Shown here piece after piece: positions 1 to 7,106 of a stretch of DNA of 12,406 nt; the first letter of the stretch is position 1; each line of letters begins with the position of its first letter. The notes beneath the pieces were generated by a model. The model had not been told where the DNA came from, ran no database searches, and saw nothing but the letters and a program-made list of their open reading frames with translations. A program made the position numbers and the translations under genes. Source of the stretch: an uncultured Planctomycetaceae bacterium (GTDB taxonomy: Bacteria > Planctomycetota > Planctomycetia > Pirellulales > Thermoguttaceae); NCBI GenBank assembly GCA_947307005.1, contig CAMZHY010000056.1:1-12406 (forward strand), written 5' to 3'.

Positions 1-579
1 GACGCGCTTCATCGGGCGTATCACGACTCCGAATGGGGCGTTCCCGTCCATGACGATCGGACGATGTTCGAGCATCTGTCGCTGGAATGTCTCCAGTGCG
101 GGTTGAGTTGGGGGCTGATGCTCAAGAAGCGCGCGATTTTTCGGGAATGTTTCGACGGGTTTGATTTCGATAAAATCGCGCGATACGACGACGCCGACGT
201 CGCGCGGATTCTGGCGACGGAGGGGATGATTCGCTCCGGTCGTAAGGTCGAGGCGATCATTAACAACGCGCGGCGCGCTTGCGAGACTCGCGACGAGTTC
301 GGCTCGTTCTGCGACTACTTCTGGCGCTATTCGGACGGAAAGACGATCCTCTATCGCGGTCACGATTCCGGCGCGATTCCCGTTTCCAACGGGCTTTCCG
401 CGAGGATCGGCGCCGACCTGAAGAAGCGCGGGTTTCTTTACGTCGGCGCGATCACGATCTATTCGCACCTGCAAGCGTGCGGGATCGTTTGCGACCACGA
501 CAAAAACTGTCCCCGACGCCAGTGGATTGTCGAGAACTGTCCGACCGTCGTCAAGAATCGAGATGGCGAACAGTTTTAA
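1..579 (+). CDS. tag: DNA-3-methyladenine glycosylase I, 5'-truncated by window edge
   Basis: Excises 3-methyladenine from alkylated DNA as the first step of base excision repair in the cytoplasm. The frame is open from base 1; 192 residues are visible before the TAA at 577-579, and only a short N-terminus seems missing, since E. coli Tag has about 187 residues. Motifs seen: YHDSEWGVPV at window residues 7-16, holding the His that binds zinc in Tag; LECLQCGLSW, with the conserved Glu and Trp of the base pocket; LKKRGFLYVGAITIYSHLQACG; and the C-terminal CDHDKNC, whose His and Cys four residues later match the E. coli zinc ligands His175 and Cys179. The first zinc Cys would lie upstream of the window. 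The next gene starts 61 bp downstream on the same strand. An internal ATG at 64 is not the start, because conserved Tag sequence precedes it. Family assignment is firm. Confidence 0.95.
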   Translation, partial: DALHRAYHDSEWGVPVHDDRTMFEHLSLECLQCGLSWGLMLKKRAIFRECFDGFDFDKIARYDDADVARILATEGMIRSGRKVEAIINNARRACETRDEFGSFCDYFWRYSDGKTILYRGHDSGAIPVSNGLSARIGADLKKRGFLYVGAITIYSHLQACGIVCDHDKNCPRRQWIVENCPTVVKNRDGEQF

Positions 580-640
580 CGGCGTCGAGATTCGACGTTT
601 AAAACGTTGCGCGGCGCCTTGCGAGAGAAAGGTTGACGTC

Positions 641-1120
641 ATGAAGAGACTTACGGCCATATTTTTCGCCTTTGCGTCCGCGCTGGCGTTTATCGGCTGC
701 GGCGGGAAGAGTTCGGAAGGCGACGTGAAGAGTACGGAGAGCGACGTGAAGAGTACGGAAAGCGACAGGAAAGGCGCGACGCTCTCTTTCAGTTCTTTCG
801 ACGGCGGCGGTCCCCTGTTTTCCATTGAAATCGACGACCCCGACGTTCTCGCCGCCACACAAACCCGAGTGTACGGCAACCCGCGACATGCGGAAATGGA
901 CGGCTCCCCGTTCGACGTCGTTTTTCGTTTTACGGGACTCAAACCGGGCGAAACGACGCTGACAATCTCCGCGCGGTCGCCGATCGCGGACAATTTCGAC
1001 GCGCGCTATCGCGCGAAAGTCGACGCCGAACTGAACGTTTCCCTCGAGGAAATCGAAACGACGGACTTCGATCCGGACGCGCCCCTTGAAGAAATTGAAC
1101 CGACGGACGCCGAAGAGTAG
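641..1120 (+). CDS. Small lipoprotein with tandem heptad linker, unknown function
   Basis: The protein is 159 residues from the ATG at 641, which has AGAAAGG at 626-632 about 8 nt upstream. An earlier in-frame ATG at 527 lies inside tag and would bury the signal peptide. Residues 1-20 form a lipoprotein signal: MKRL, a hydrophobic core, then FIGC with Cys20 as the likely lipidated residue, so it should be membrane-anchored. Residues 27-43 are a hydrophilic linker of GDVKSTE / SDVKSTE / SDRK heptads. Residues 46-135 look like one beta-rich domain; the pattern of FRFTGLKPGETTLTISARSP followed by alternating residues recalls a small Ig-like or protease-inhibitor-like sandwich, but I do not recognise a family. 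The acidic tail has LEEIETTD (135-142) and LEEIEPTD (149-156). It sits between tag and an esterase gene and may be cotranscribed with both. Function unknown. Confidence 0.8.
   Translation: MKRLTAIFFAFASALAFIGCGGKSSEGDVKSTESDVKSTESDRKGATLSFSSFDGGGPLFSIEIDDPDVLAATQTRVYGNPRHAEMDGSPFDVVFRFTGLKPGETTLTISARSPIADNFDARYRAKVDAELNVSLEEIETTDFDPDAPLEEIEPTDAEE
720..761 (+). repeat. Two 21-bp tandem repeats coding the heptad linker
   Basis: Two consecutive 21-bp units, 720-740 and 741-761, begin GCGACGTGAAGAGTACGGA and differ at a single base. A third, decayed partial unit (GCGACAGGAAAGG) follows at 762, and a looser match precedes. The unit is a multiple of three, so copy-number change would lengthen or shorten the lipoprotein linker without breaking its frame. 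Confidence 0.85.
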
Positions 1121-1169
1121 CGCGTTCCGTCGCCCTTTACCCCTTATAAACGCCAAGGATAGAAACGCT

Positions 1170-2054
1170 ATGATGAAACTTGCGTATAGCTTGCTGGTCG
1201 TATTAGTCGCGCTTGCTAGTTGCAAAATTTGCGCGTGCGCGCAGGAGACGAAGGACGAGACGTCCTCCGAGAAGTTTTCCTTTCAAAAGAAGGACGTCGA
1301 GTTTTTCCGCGACGGCAAGAAGATCGTCGGCGTCCTGTATCTTCCCGAAAGCGACAAGCCGGTTCCCGCCGTTATCATTTCGCATGGTTTTGGCGGGAAT
1401 TATTCGGGCTACGAGAGGAGCTACTGCCCTGCGATGGCGGAGCGGGGGATCGCGGCGTGCGCGTTTGACTTCTGCGGCGGCGGACGCGGGAGCAAAAGCG
1501 ACGGCAAGACGACGGAAATGTCCGTTCTTACGGAAGCCGCCGACCTGAGCGTCGTTCTCGACGCGATCGCCAAGACGCCGGAGATCGACGCGGAGAATAT
1601 CTTTCTGCTCGGCGAAAGCCAAGGCGGGTTCGTTTCGTCCTACGTCGCCGCGACGCGACCCGACGACGTCCGCGGGCTGATCGCCGTCTACCCCGCCTAC
1701 GTGATTCCGGACGACGCCCGAAGACGAACGCCCGATCTTGACAAAGCGCCCGAAACGATGGACGTCATGGGCTTGACGCTTGGTAAAATCTACAACGCCG
1801 ACGCGCTTTCGATCGATATTTACGAACTGCTCGCGAACTACAAGCGCAAGGTTCTCATTCTCCATGGAACCGAGGATACGCTCGTTCCAATCTCCTATTC
1901 GGTTCACGCCGTGAAAACGTTCCCGGACGCGACCCTCGTCAAATTCCCCGGCGCCGGACACGGTCTCTGGGGCCCCGACGGAGCTAAAGCGACCGGGCTG
2001 GCGATTGATTTCGTGAAGAAGAACGTCAAAACGGACGACGACGGCGAAAAGTAG
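1170..2054 (+). CDS. Exported alpha/beta-hydrolase, feruloyl/cinnamoyl-esterase-like
   Basis: The protein is 294 residues from the ATG at 1170, with AAGGA at 1155-1159 spaced 10 nt. The upstream in-frame ATG at 1086 lies inside the lipoprotein gene and would spoil the signal peptide. Residues 1-25 are an export signal. It is ambiguous: LASC at 15-18 is a good lipobox, but CACA-Q at 21-25 could be a signal peptidase I site. The fold is a serine hydrolase: oxyanion-hole HGFGG (72-76), nucleophile elbow GESQGG with Ser150, acid Asp236 in LHGTEDTLVP, and His264 in GAGHG. Motif order and spacing, including MSVLTEAADL, LTLGKIY and IYE, follow Lactobacillus-type cinnamoyl/feruloyl esterases, so the likely substrate is a plant-derived or acetyl ester. 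A peptidase S33-like role is less likely. It follows the lipoprotein gene by 49 bp. The catalytic class is secure; the substrate is inferred. Confidence 0.9.
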   Translation: MMKLAYSLLVVLVALASCKICACAQETKDETSSEKFSFQKKDVEFFRDGKKIVGVLYLPESDKPVPAVIISHGFGGNYSGYERSYCPAMAERGIAACAFDFCGGGRGSKSDGKTTEMSVLTEAADLSVVLDAIAKTPEIDAENIFLLGESQGGFVSSYVAATRPDDVRGLIAVYPAYVIPDDARRRTPDLDKAPETMDVMGLTLGKIYNADALSIDIYELLANYKRKVLILHGTEDTLVPISYSVHAVKTFPDATLVKFPGAGHGLWGPDGAKATGLAIDFVKKNVKTDDDGEK

Positions 2055-2070
2055 CGAAGATTTTCGCTAC
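2051..2070 (+). terminator. Stem-loop overlapping the esterase stop codon (weak terminator)
   Basis: GTAGCGAA (2051-2058) and TTCGCTAC (2063-2070) pair perfectly around a 4-nt loop, and the left arm contains the TAG stop. No T-tract follows directly, so it may protect the mRNA 3' end or work with Rho rather than act as an intrinsic terminator. Confidence 0.4.
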
Positions 2071-2349
2071 CTCGGATGCGATCCATAAACGGAATACTCA
2101 CGCCGTCGCTCGTTTTTTCTCGAGTCTAGTTGAGTTGTCGCAACATGGCGTGACATTTTTTCAATGATTTTTGAGCCGTTTTTGACACTTTTTCAAGAAT
2201 TCTCGTCGCAGACTGCGCCTGCCAAGAAGCGCAGACGTTAAAAAACGGCGGGACAAACGAGGAACGGCGAGTAAAAGCAAAGAGCCCGTCGGCGGCGATA
2301 GGTCGTCGACGGGCTCCTCGTATTTGCCGGAAAGGCGCGTTCGTTTCTT
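2055..2349. other. Convergent intergenic spacer
   Basis: This spacer lies between the esterase gene (plus) and the ugd fusion gene (minus). It contains the stem-loop at the esterase end, a T-rich stretch with an imperfect direct repeat at 2151-2164 and 2183-2196, and the minus-strand terminator at 2271-2316. I see no credible gene; the short minus-strand open frame here has no recognisable protein features and crosses the terminator. Confidence 0.6.
2271..2316 (-). terminator. Intrinsic terminator of the HTH-ugd gene
   Basis: GAGCCCGTCG (2282-2291) pairs with CGACGGGCTC (2307-2316), a 10-bp stem with a 15-nt loop. Read on the minus strand, the stem is followed by TTTGCTTTTAC. It begins 34 bp after the ugd stop codon. 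Confidence 0.75.
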
Positions 2350-3849
2350 TCAATCTCTTCTAAAGAGGTCTCTCGTATAGACTTTCTCCTCGACGTCGTC
2401 GAGCGCGTCGTCGTAGCGGTTGGCGATGATGCAGCCGCACATTTTCTTGAACTTTTTCAGATCGTTGACGACAAGACTCCCGTAGAAGGTCGAGCCGTCT
2501 TCTAGGGTCGGTTCGTAAATCACGACGACGGCGCCCTTGGCTTTGACGCGCTTTACGACGCCTTGGACGCTGCTCTGGCGGAAATTATCGCTGCCGCTCT
2601 TCATCGCGAGACGGTAGACTCCGACGACGACCGATTTTTCGCGGTCGACGTCGTAGCCCTCGTCCGTGTAGCTGTAATATTCCGCCTTTTGGAGGACGCG
2701 GTCCGCGATGAACTCTTTTCTTGTGCGGTTGCTCTCCACGATCGCGTGAATCAGGTTCTCCGGCACGTCTTGATAGTTCGCGAGAAGCTGTTTCGCGTCT
2801 TTCGGGAGACAGTATCCGCCGTAGCCGAAGGACGGGTTGTTGTAGAAATCGCCGACGCGCGGGTCGAGGCAGACGCCCTTAATGATCGACGCCGTATTGA
2901 GCCCTTTGACCTCCGCGTACGTGTCCAGCTCGTTGAAATAGGAGACGCGCAGCGCAAGGTACGCGTTGACGAAAAGCTTCGTCGCCTCCGCCTCCGTGTA
3001 GCCCATGAACAACGTTTCAATCTGCGGCTTGAGCGCGCCCTGCTGGAGCAGCCTAACGAAAACGCGCGCGGATTCGTCCGTTCCTTCGTCGCGTCCCATG
3101 ACGATGCGGCTCGGGTAGAGATTGTCGTAGAGCGCCTTCGATTCCCGTAAAAACTCGGGACTGAAGACGATATTGTCCATCCCGAGTTTCTCGCGGATAT
3201 GGACCGTGAACCCGACGGGAACCGTCGATTTGATCACGACGGTCGGCTTGATCTCGCGATTTGCCGTCGCGTCCTTGACGAGCTTGAGAACGCTCTCGAC
3301 GTGCGAGCAGTCGAAGAAGTTCTGTTTCGGGTCGTAATTCGTCGGCGCGGCGACGACGATGAAGTCCGCGCCCGCGTAAGCCGACGCGCCGTCGGTCGTC
3401 GCCGTCAGGTTGAGTTTTCGTTCACCCTTTCGCGCCTCCGCAAAGTAACGTTCGATATACTCGTCCCCGATCGGCGAAACAAACTGATTGAGTTTCTCGA
3501 CCTTTTCCGGAACGACGTCGACCACGACGACTTTGTTGCGCTGCGACAATAGCGTCGCCAACGACAGCCCGACGTAGCCCGCTCCCGCGACCGCGATCTT
3601 GTACGGGCGATCCATCTCGACAGCCGAAGTCGCGCTCTCGTCGACAAAGAGCTCGACCGGATCGAAGTTCAGAACTTCCGCCAGCGTCTGGAGTTGGTCG
3701 ATCGACGGCGTGAAGTCGCGCGACTCGAGTCGCGAAAGGACGCCGCGATGGATTCCCGTCTTCTCGGCGAGCTGCGCCTGCGTCATGTTCCGCTTTTTGC
3801 GCCGCGTAACGACCGTTTCGGCAAGAGCGGGGAGCGAGAGCTTCTTCAT
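2350..3849 (-). CDS. ugd: UDP-glucose 6-dehydrogenase with N-terminal XRE-type HTH domain
   Basis: The protein has 499 residues, against about 388 for E. coli Ugd. Residues 11-66 are an XRE/Cro-CI helix-turn-helix (MTQAQLAEKTG, then HRGVLSRLES, then a third helical stretch). Residues 67-82 are a linker. Residues 83-499 are a complete Ugd: Rossmann motif GAGYVG (89-94), STVPVGFT, FSPEFLRE, KLFVNAYLALR (291-301), catalytic Cys347 in FGYGGYCLPKD, and the C-terminal YTRDLFRRD. The enzyme oxidises UDP-glucose to UDP-glucuronate with two NAD+, supplying precursors for capsule or glycan synthesis. About 16 extra residues near 388-406, relative to E. coli, resemble Ugd of gut Firmicutes as I recall them. 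The start at 3849 is supported by GGAG at 3859-3862, spaced 9 nt; an internal Met79 has no clear ribosome site. The frame is unbroken across the join. The gene has its own terminator and three upstream palindromes. The enzyme assignment is firm; DNA binding is inferred. Confidence 0.95.
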   Translation of the reverse strand: MKKLSLPALAETVVTRRKKRNMTQAQLAEKTGIHRGVLSRLESRDFTPSIDQLQTLAEVLNFDPVELFVDESATSAVEMDRPYKIAVAGAGYVGLSLATLLSQRNKVVVVDVVPEKVEKLNQFVSPIGDEYIERYFAEARKGERKLNLTATTDGASAYAGADFIVVAAPTNYDPKQNFFDCSHVESVLKLVKDATANREIKPTVVIKSTVPVGFTVHIREKLGMDNIVFSPEFLRESKALYDNLYPSRIVMGRDEGTDESARVFVRLLQQGALKPQIETLFMGYTEAEATKLFVNAYLALRVSYFNELDTYAEVKGLNTASIIKGVCLDPRVGDFYNNPSFGYGGYCLPKDAKQLLANYQDVPENLIHAIVESNRTRKEFIADRVLQKAEYYSYTDEGYDVDREKSVVVGVYRLAMKSGSDNFRQSSVQGVVKRVKAKGAVVVIYEPTLEDGSTFYGSLVVNDLKKFKKMCGCIIANRYDDALDDVEEKVYTRDLFRRD

Positions 3850-3875
3850 CGTGAACGTCTCCAGTGTATTTCGTG

Positions 3876-3898
3876 AAATGTCATTAAAAGTGACATTT
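3876..3898. promoter_or_regulatory. Inverted repeat just upstream of HTH-ugd, candidate operator
   Basis: AAATGTCA (3876-3883) and TGACATTT (3891-3898) are perfect 8-bp arms around a 7-nt spacer. The repeat lies 14 bp beyond the ribosome binding site of the fusion gene, where a bound repressor could block transcription or initiation. Its dyad symmetry suits a dimeric XRE protein. Binding is inferred. Confidence 0.5.
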
Positions 3899-4028
3899 GG
3901 ATATTTGGGTTATGATTTGGACAAAACAGTCGGCATGATAACGGCGAATCGGAAAGCGTCAATAAGAGCAGAACTAGAAAAGGAAAAATCGGTGAAATTT
4001 TTATAAAATCGGGAAAAAATCCTATTAT

Positions 4029-4049
4029 GGCGTCGTTGTCAATGACGCC
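4029..4049. promoter_or_regulatory. Imperfect 21-bp palindrome upstream of HTH-ugd
   Basis: GGCGTC (4029-4034) pairs with GACGCC (4044-4049), and TTG (4036-4038) with CAA (4040-4042), leaving a single G/T mismatch: 9 of 10 pairs. Its right half contains AATGACG, also found in the palindrome at 4075-4099. On the minus strand it includes TTGACA (4042-4037), matching a -35 consensus. Confidence 0.4.
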
Positions 4050-4074
4050 GATAAGATCGCCGACGTCACTGACA

Positions 4075-4099
4075 GCGACGTCATTTGGAATGACGTCGC
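4075..4099. promoter_or_regulatory. Perfect 11-bp-arm palindrome upstream of HTH-ugd
   Basis: GCGACGTCATT (4075-4085) and AATGACGTCGC (4089-4099) are perfect inverted repeats with a TGG spacer. The spacer is too short for a good RNA hairpin loop and there is no T-tract, which favours a protein-binding site over a terminator. It lies 226 bp upstream of the ugd start and 147 bp beyond the acnA stop. Confidence 0.5.
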
Positions 4100-4164
4100 G
4101 ACGGTTGGTTTGGGAAACGCGGTCGTTATTTTTTGCGTCGCCGCGTTTTTAAGACTGTGAAAAT

Positions 4165-4212
4165 TCGCAAAAGAAAACCGCCTCAAAGCCTGTTTTCTCG
4201 GCTTTGAGGCGG
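4165..4212 (-). terminator. Intrinsic terminator of acnA
   Basis: CCGCCTCAAAGCC (4178-4190) and GGCTTTGAGGCGG (4200-4212) make a perfect 13-bp stem with a 9-nt loop. On the minus strand the stem is followed by TTTTCTTTTGCG. It starts 34 bp after the acnA stop codon. Confidence 0.9.
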
Positions 4213-4245
4213 CGTGGTACGGCGCTAAGTCGTTAGGCGCGCGTT

Positions 4246-7041
4246 TCAGCGCGTAAGAAGCTGGCGCAATACGGTTTGCAAAACGCCGCCGTTGAGATAG
4301 TAGTCGAGTTCAACGCGCGCGTCGATGCGGACGCAGACCTTGAACGTCTTCTTCGTTCCCGCCGTTTCCGGCGCCGTCGAGGTCGCGACGACTTCTATGA
4401 CGTCGCGCGGCGTAAAGTCGCGCGTGATCGTCGGGATATCGAAGATTTCCGTTCCGTCGAGTTCGAGGGAACGCCAGCTCTGACCGTCGACGAATTCAAG
4501 GGGCAGGACGCCGAGTCCGACGAGGTTGCCGCGATGGATGCGCTCGAAGCTCGACGCGATTACCGCGCGGATTCCCAGAAGCGACGTTCCTTTCGCCGCC
4601 CAGTCGCGACTGCTCCCCGTCCCGTATTCCGCGCCCGCGAGCACGACGAGCGGAACGTTTTCAGCGCGGTATCTCATCGCCGCGTCGTAGACGCTCTCGA
4701 CCGGCCCGTCGTTCGCGTCGCGTCCGAGATACTTCGTCACGCCTCCTTCGGTTCCGGGCGCGAGCAGGTTGCGGAGCCGGATATTCGCGAAGGTTCCGCG
4801 CGTCATGACGCGGTCGTTGCCGCGACGCGATCCGTAGCTGTTGAAGTCGCGGAATTCGACGCCATGCTCCGTCAGGAAACGTCCGGCGGGCGAGTCCTTC
4901 TTGATGGCGCCCGCGGGCGAGATGTGGTCGGTCGTGACGGAATCGCCGAGCTTGAGGAGCGCTCTTGCGCCGACGATCGGAGCGAGGTCCTGAACGTCGC
5001 GGGTCATTTCGGCGAGGAAGGGCGGCTCTTGGATGTACGTGCTGTCGAGATTCCAGTCGTAGAGTTCGCTTTCGGGCGCGGAAATCGCGTTCCAGAGCGG
5101 GTTGGAATCGGCGAGGTTGCGATAGTTGGCGGCGTACGTCTTGCCGTCGAGCGCGTTCTTCGCGATTTCGTCGATCTCTTCGTTCGTCGGGAAGATTTCG
5201 GAGAGCATGACCGGCTTGCCGTCTTTATCGGTTCCGACGGGCTCGGTCGTCAGGTCGATATCGGTCGTCCCGGCGAGCGCGAACGCGACGACGAGGGGCG
5301 GGCTCGCGAGGTAGTTCGCCTTGACGAGCGGGTTGACGCGCCCTTCGAAATTGCGGTTGCCGCTGAGAACCGCCGAGGCGACGAGTTCGCCGTCGACGAT
5401 CGCTTTTCCGACCGGATCGGGGAGGGGGCCGCTGTTGCCGATGCAGGTGAGGCATCCGAAGCCGACGACGTTGAAGCCGAGCGTCTCAAGGGGGGCGAGC
5501 AATTCCGCCTTGCGGAGATAGTCGACGACGACGCGCGAGCCGGGTCCGAAACTCGTCTTGACGTACGGCTTCGGCTGGAGTCCGCGCGCGACCGCCTTTT
5601 TCGCGAGTAGCCCCGCCGCGATCATAAGGCGCGGCGCGCTCGTGTTCGTGCAGCTTGTGATCGACGCGATGACGACGGCGCCGTGTCCGATTTCATCCGT
5701 CCCCGATTCCGGGAGCCGCGGCGACGCGGAGCGGTCTGCGCCGTCCCAGACGATCGTCGCCTTGCGCGCGCAGTCTTCGTCGGAAAGCGCGAATCCGCGC
5801 TCGCTGATCGGGGCGCGAAGCGACGCTTCGAACGCGCTCTTCATCTGTCCGAGCGGAACGCGATCCTGCGGGCGTTTCGGACCCGCCAGCGACGGTTCGA
5901 CCGTCGAAAGGTCGAGCGTGAGAACCTTCGTGTACGCGGGCGTGGGCGCGTCGGGAGCGCGGAAGAGCCCTTGCGCTTTCGCGTACGCTTCGACGAGCGC
6001 GACCTGAGATTCGTCGCGCCCCGTATCGCGCAGGAATTGCAGCGTTTTCGCGTCGATTGGGAAGAAGCCGGTCGTCGCGCCGTATTCGGGTCCCATATTG
6101 GCGAGAACCGCGCGGTCGGCGACGTCGAGGCGATCGGCGCCGTCCCCGAAATATTCGACGAACTTGCCGACGACGCCCTCTTTTCGGAGCGCTTGGACGA
6201 TCGTGAGCGCGAGGTCGGTCCCCGTCGTTCCGGCGGCGAGTTTGCCCTTGAGTTCAAATCCGACGACCTGCGGCGCGAGCATGTAGTACGGCTGTCCGAG
6301 CATGACCGCTTCCGCCTCGACGCCGCCGACGCCCCAGCCGAGGACGCCGAGTCCGTTGATCATGACCGTGTGGCTGTCCGTGCCGACGACGCTGTCGGGA
6401 TAGAGGATCCCGTCGAGTCCTTGCGCGTCCGACTCCGCGTTTTTGCCCGATGCGACGACCTTCGCGAGATATTCCAAGTTGACCTGGTGGATAATGCCGA
6501 CGGACGGGGGGACGACGCTGAAATTATCGAGGGAACGCTGCGCCCAGCGGAGGAGCGAGTAGCGCTCGCCGTTGCGTTCAAATTCGCGCGCGAGGTTCTT
6601 TTCGAGCGCGTCTTTCGAGCCGAAGTAGTCGGTCTGAACGGAATGGTCGACGACCGCGTCGACGGGAATCAACGGGTTGATCTTTTCCGGATCGCCGCCG
6701 AGCCGCTTCATCGCGGAGCGCATCGCGGCGAGGTCGACGACCGCCGGGACGCCGGTAAAGTCTTGGAGAATGACGCGCGCGGGCTTAAAGGGAATCTCGC
6801 AGGGCGTCCCGTCGGGAGTCCAGGCGGCGAGGCTCTTGACGTCGTTTTCCGTCACGGAGAAACCGTCGCAGTTGCGGAGCGTCGCTTCGAGGAGGACGCG
6901 AATCGCGTAGGGGAGCGTCGAGAGCTTGACAAGCCCCTGTTCTTCCAGCGCGCCGAGGCGATAGTAGCCGTATTTTTTATCGCCGACGCTTAGAACGTCG
7001 AACGAGTGGAAATAATCGCGAGGCGTCGATTGATTCGCCAT
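4246..7041 (-). CDS. acnA: Aconitate hydratase A
   Basis: Interconverts citrate and isocitrate via cis-aconitate in the TCA cycle, using a [4Fe-4S] cluster. At 931 residues it is slightly longer than E. coli AcnA (about 890) and belongs to the AcnA/IRP1 branch, with the swivel domain at the C-terminus. Cluster ligands are Cys464 in SCTNTS and Cys530 and Cys533 in GCLTCIG. Other signatures are ILQDFTGVPAVVDLAAMR (91-108), DHSVQTD (132-138), GTDSHTVMINGLGVLGWGVGG (split at 220-229 and 230-240), DHISPAG (705-711) and the swivel-domain GAEYGTGSSRDWAAKG (803-818), with the catalytic serine. The start at 7041 has GGGAG at 7050-7054, spaced 8 nt. No other TCA-cycle gene is adjacent. It lies 66 bp downstream of the tRNA terminator, and I find no strong promoter in that gap. 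No key residue is missing. Confidence 0.97.
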   Translation of the reverse strand: MANQSTPRDYFHSFDVLSVGDKKYGYYRLGALEEQGLVKLSTLPYAIRVLLEATLRNCDGFSVTENDVKSLAAWTPDGTPCEIPFKPARVILQDFTGVPAVVDLAAMRSAMKRLGGDPEKINPLIPVDAVVDHSVQTDYFGSKDALEKNLAREFERNGERYSLLRWAQRSLDNFSVVPPSVGIIHQVNLEYLAKVVASGKNAESDAQGLDGILYPDSVVGTDSHTVMINGLGVLGWGVGGVEAEAVMLGQPYYMLAPQVVGFELKGKLAAGTTGTDLALTIVQALRKEGVVGKFVEYFGDGADRLDVADRAVLANMGPEYGATTGFFPIDAKTLQFLRDTGRDESQVALVEAYAKAQGLFRAPDAPTPAYTKVLTLDLSTVEPSLAGPKRPQDRVPLGQMKSAFEASLRAPISERGFALSDEDCARKATIVWDGADRSASPRLPESGTDEIGHGAVVIASITSCTNTSAPRLMIAAGLLAKKAVARGLQPKPYVKTSFGPGSRVVVDYLRKAELLAPLETLGFNVVGFGCLTCIGNSGPLPDPVGKAIVDGELVASAVLSGNRNFEGRVNPLVKANYLASPPLVVAFALAGTTDIDLTTEPVGTDKDGKPVMLSEIFPTNEEIDEIAKNALDGKTYAANYRNLADSNPLWNAISAPESELYDWNLDSTYIQEPPFLAEMTRDVQDLAPIVGARALLKLGDSVTTDHISPAGAIKKDSPAGRFLTEHGVEFRDFNSYGSRRGNDRVMTRGTFANIRLRNLLAPGTEGGVTKYLGRDANDGPVESVYDAAMRYRAENVPLVVLAGAEYGTGSSRDWAAKGTSLLGIRAVIASSFERIHRGNLVGLGVLPLEFVDGQSWRSLELDGTEIFDIPTITRDFTPRDVIEVVATSTAPETAGTKKTFKVCVRIDARVELDYYLNGGVLQTVLRQLLTR

Positions 7042-7082
7042 GCCGTCGTCTCCCTAGAATTAAGGTCTGAAAAGAACTTACG

Positions 7083-7106
7083 CGCCGTCGTCCGCGCGGG
7101 ACGGCG
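7083..7106. other. GC-rich stem-loop in the acnA leader
   Basis: CGCCGTC (7083-7089) pairs with GACGGCG (7100-7106) around a 10-nt GC-rich loop; an alternative inner pairing, CGTCC/GGACG, competes. It sits between the tRNA terminator and the acnA ribosome binding site. It could be a leader hairpin, or simply a product of high local GC content. Confidence 0.3.

Larger units (their letters stand above)
3850..4245. other. Regulatory intergenic region between ugd and acnA
   Basis: This 396-bp spacer has no credible gene. It holds, from left to right: the ugd ribosome site, an inverted repeat at 3876-3898, an AT-rich stretch at about 3961-4028 unlike the GC-rich surroundings, two further palindromes at 4029-4049 and 4075-4099, and the acnA terminator at 4165-4212. 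Because that terminator isolates ugd from acnA, the ugd promoter should lie at 3863-4160. I could not find a convincing -35/-10 pair. A TTGACA exists on the minus strand at 4037-4042, inside a palindrome, but has no -10 at normal spacing. Confidence 0.6.

Noticed and set aside
388..406. Residues 388-406 of the Ugd part as a novel insertion (residue numbering, not bases)
   Set aside because: The E. coli enzyme lacks this stretch, but Ugd proteins of gut Firmicutes carry a similar one as far as I recall, so it looks like a normal subfamily trait.
527..640. Earlier ATG for the lipoprotein gene
   Set aside because: It overlaps the tag coding end and puts 38 charged residues before an evident lipoprotein signal; the ATG at 641 has a better ribosome site.
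1086..1169. Earlier ATG for the esterase gene
   Set aside because: It lies inside the lipoprotein gene and would bury the signal peptide; the ATG at 1170 has AAGGA at proper spacing.
4037..4042. TTGACA on the minus strand as -35 of the ugd promoter
   Set aside because: No -10 like hexamer at 15-19 bp; the consensus match is a by-product of the palindrome.
4276..6993. Two long plus-strand open frames of over 430 codons opposite acnA
   Set aside because: They are antisense to a fully conserved aconitase and are rich in Arg, Asp and Val, as expected from the complement of GC-biased codons; neither shows a recognisable motif.
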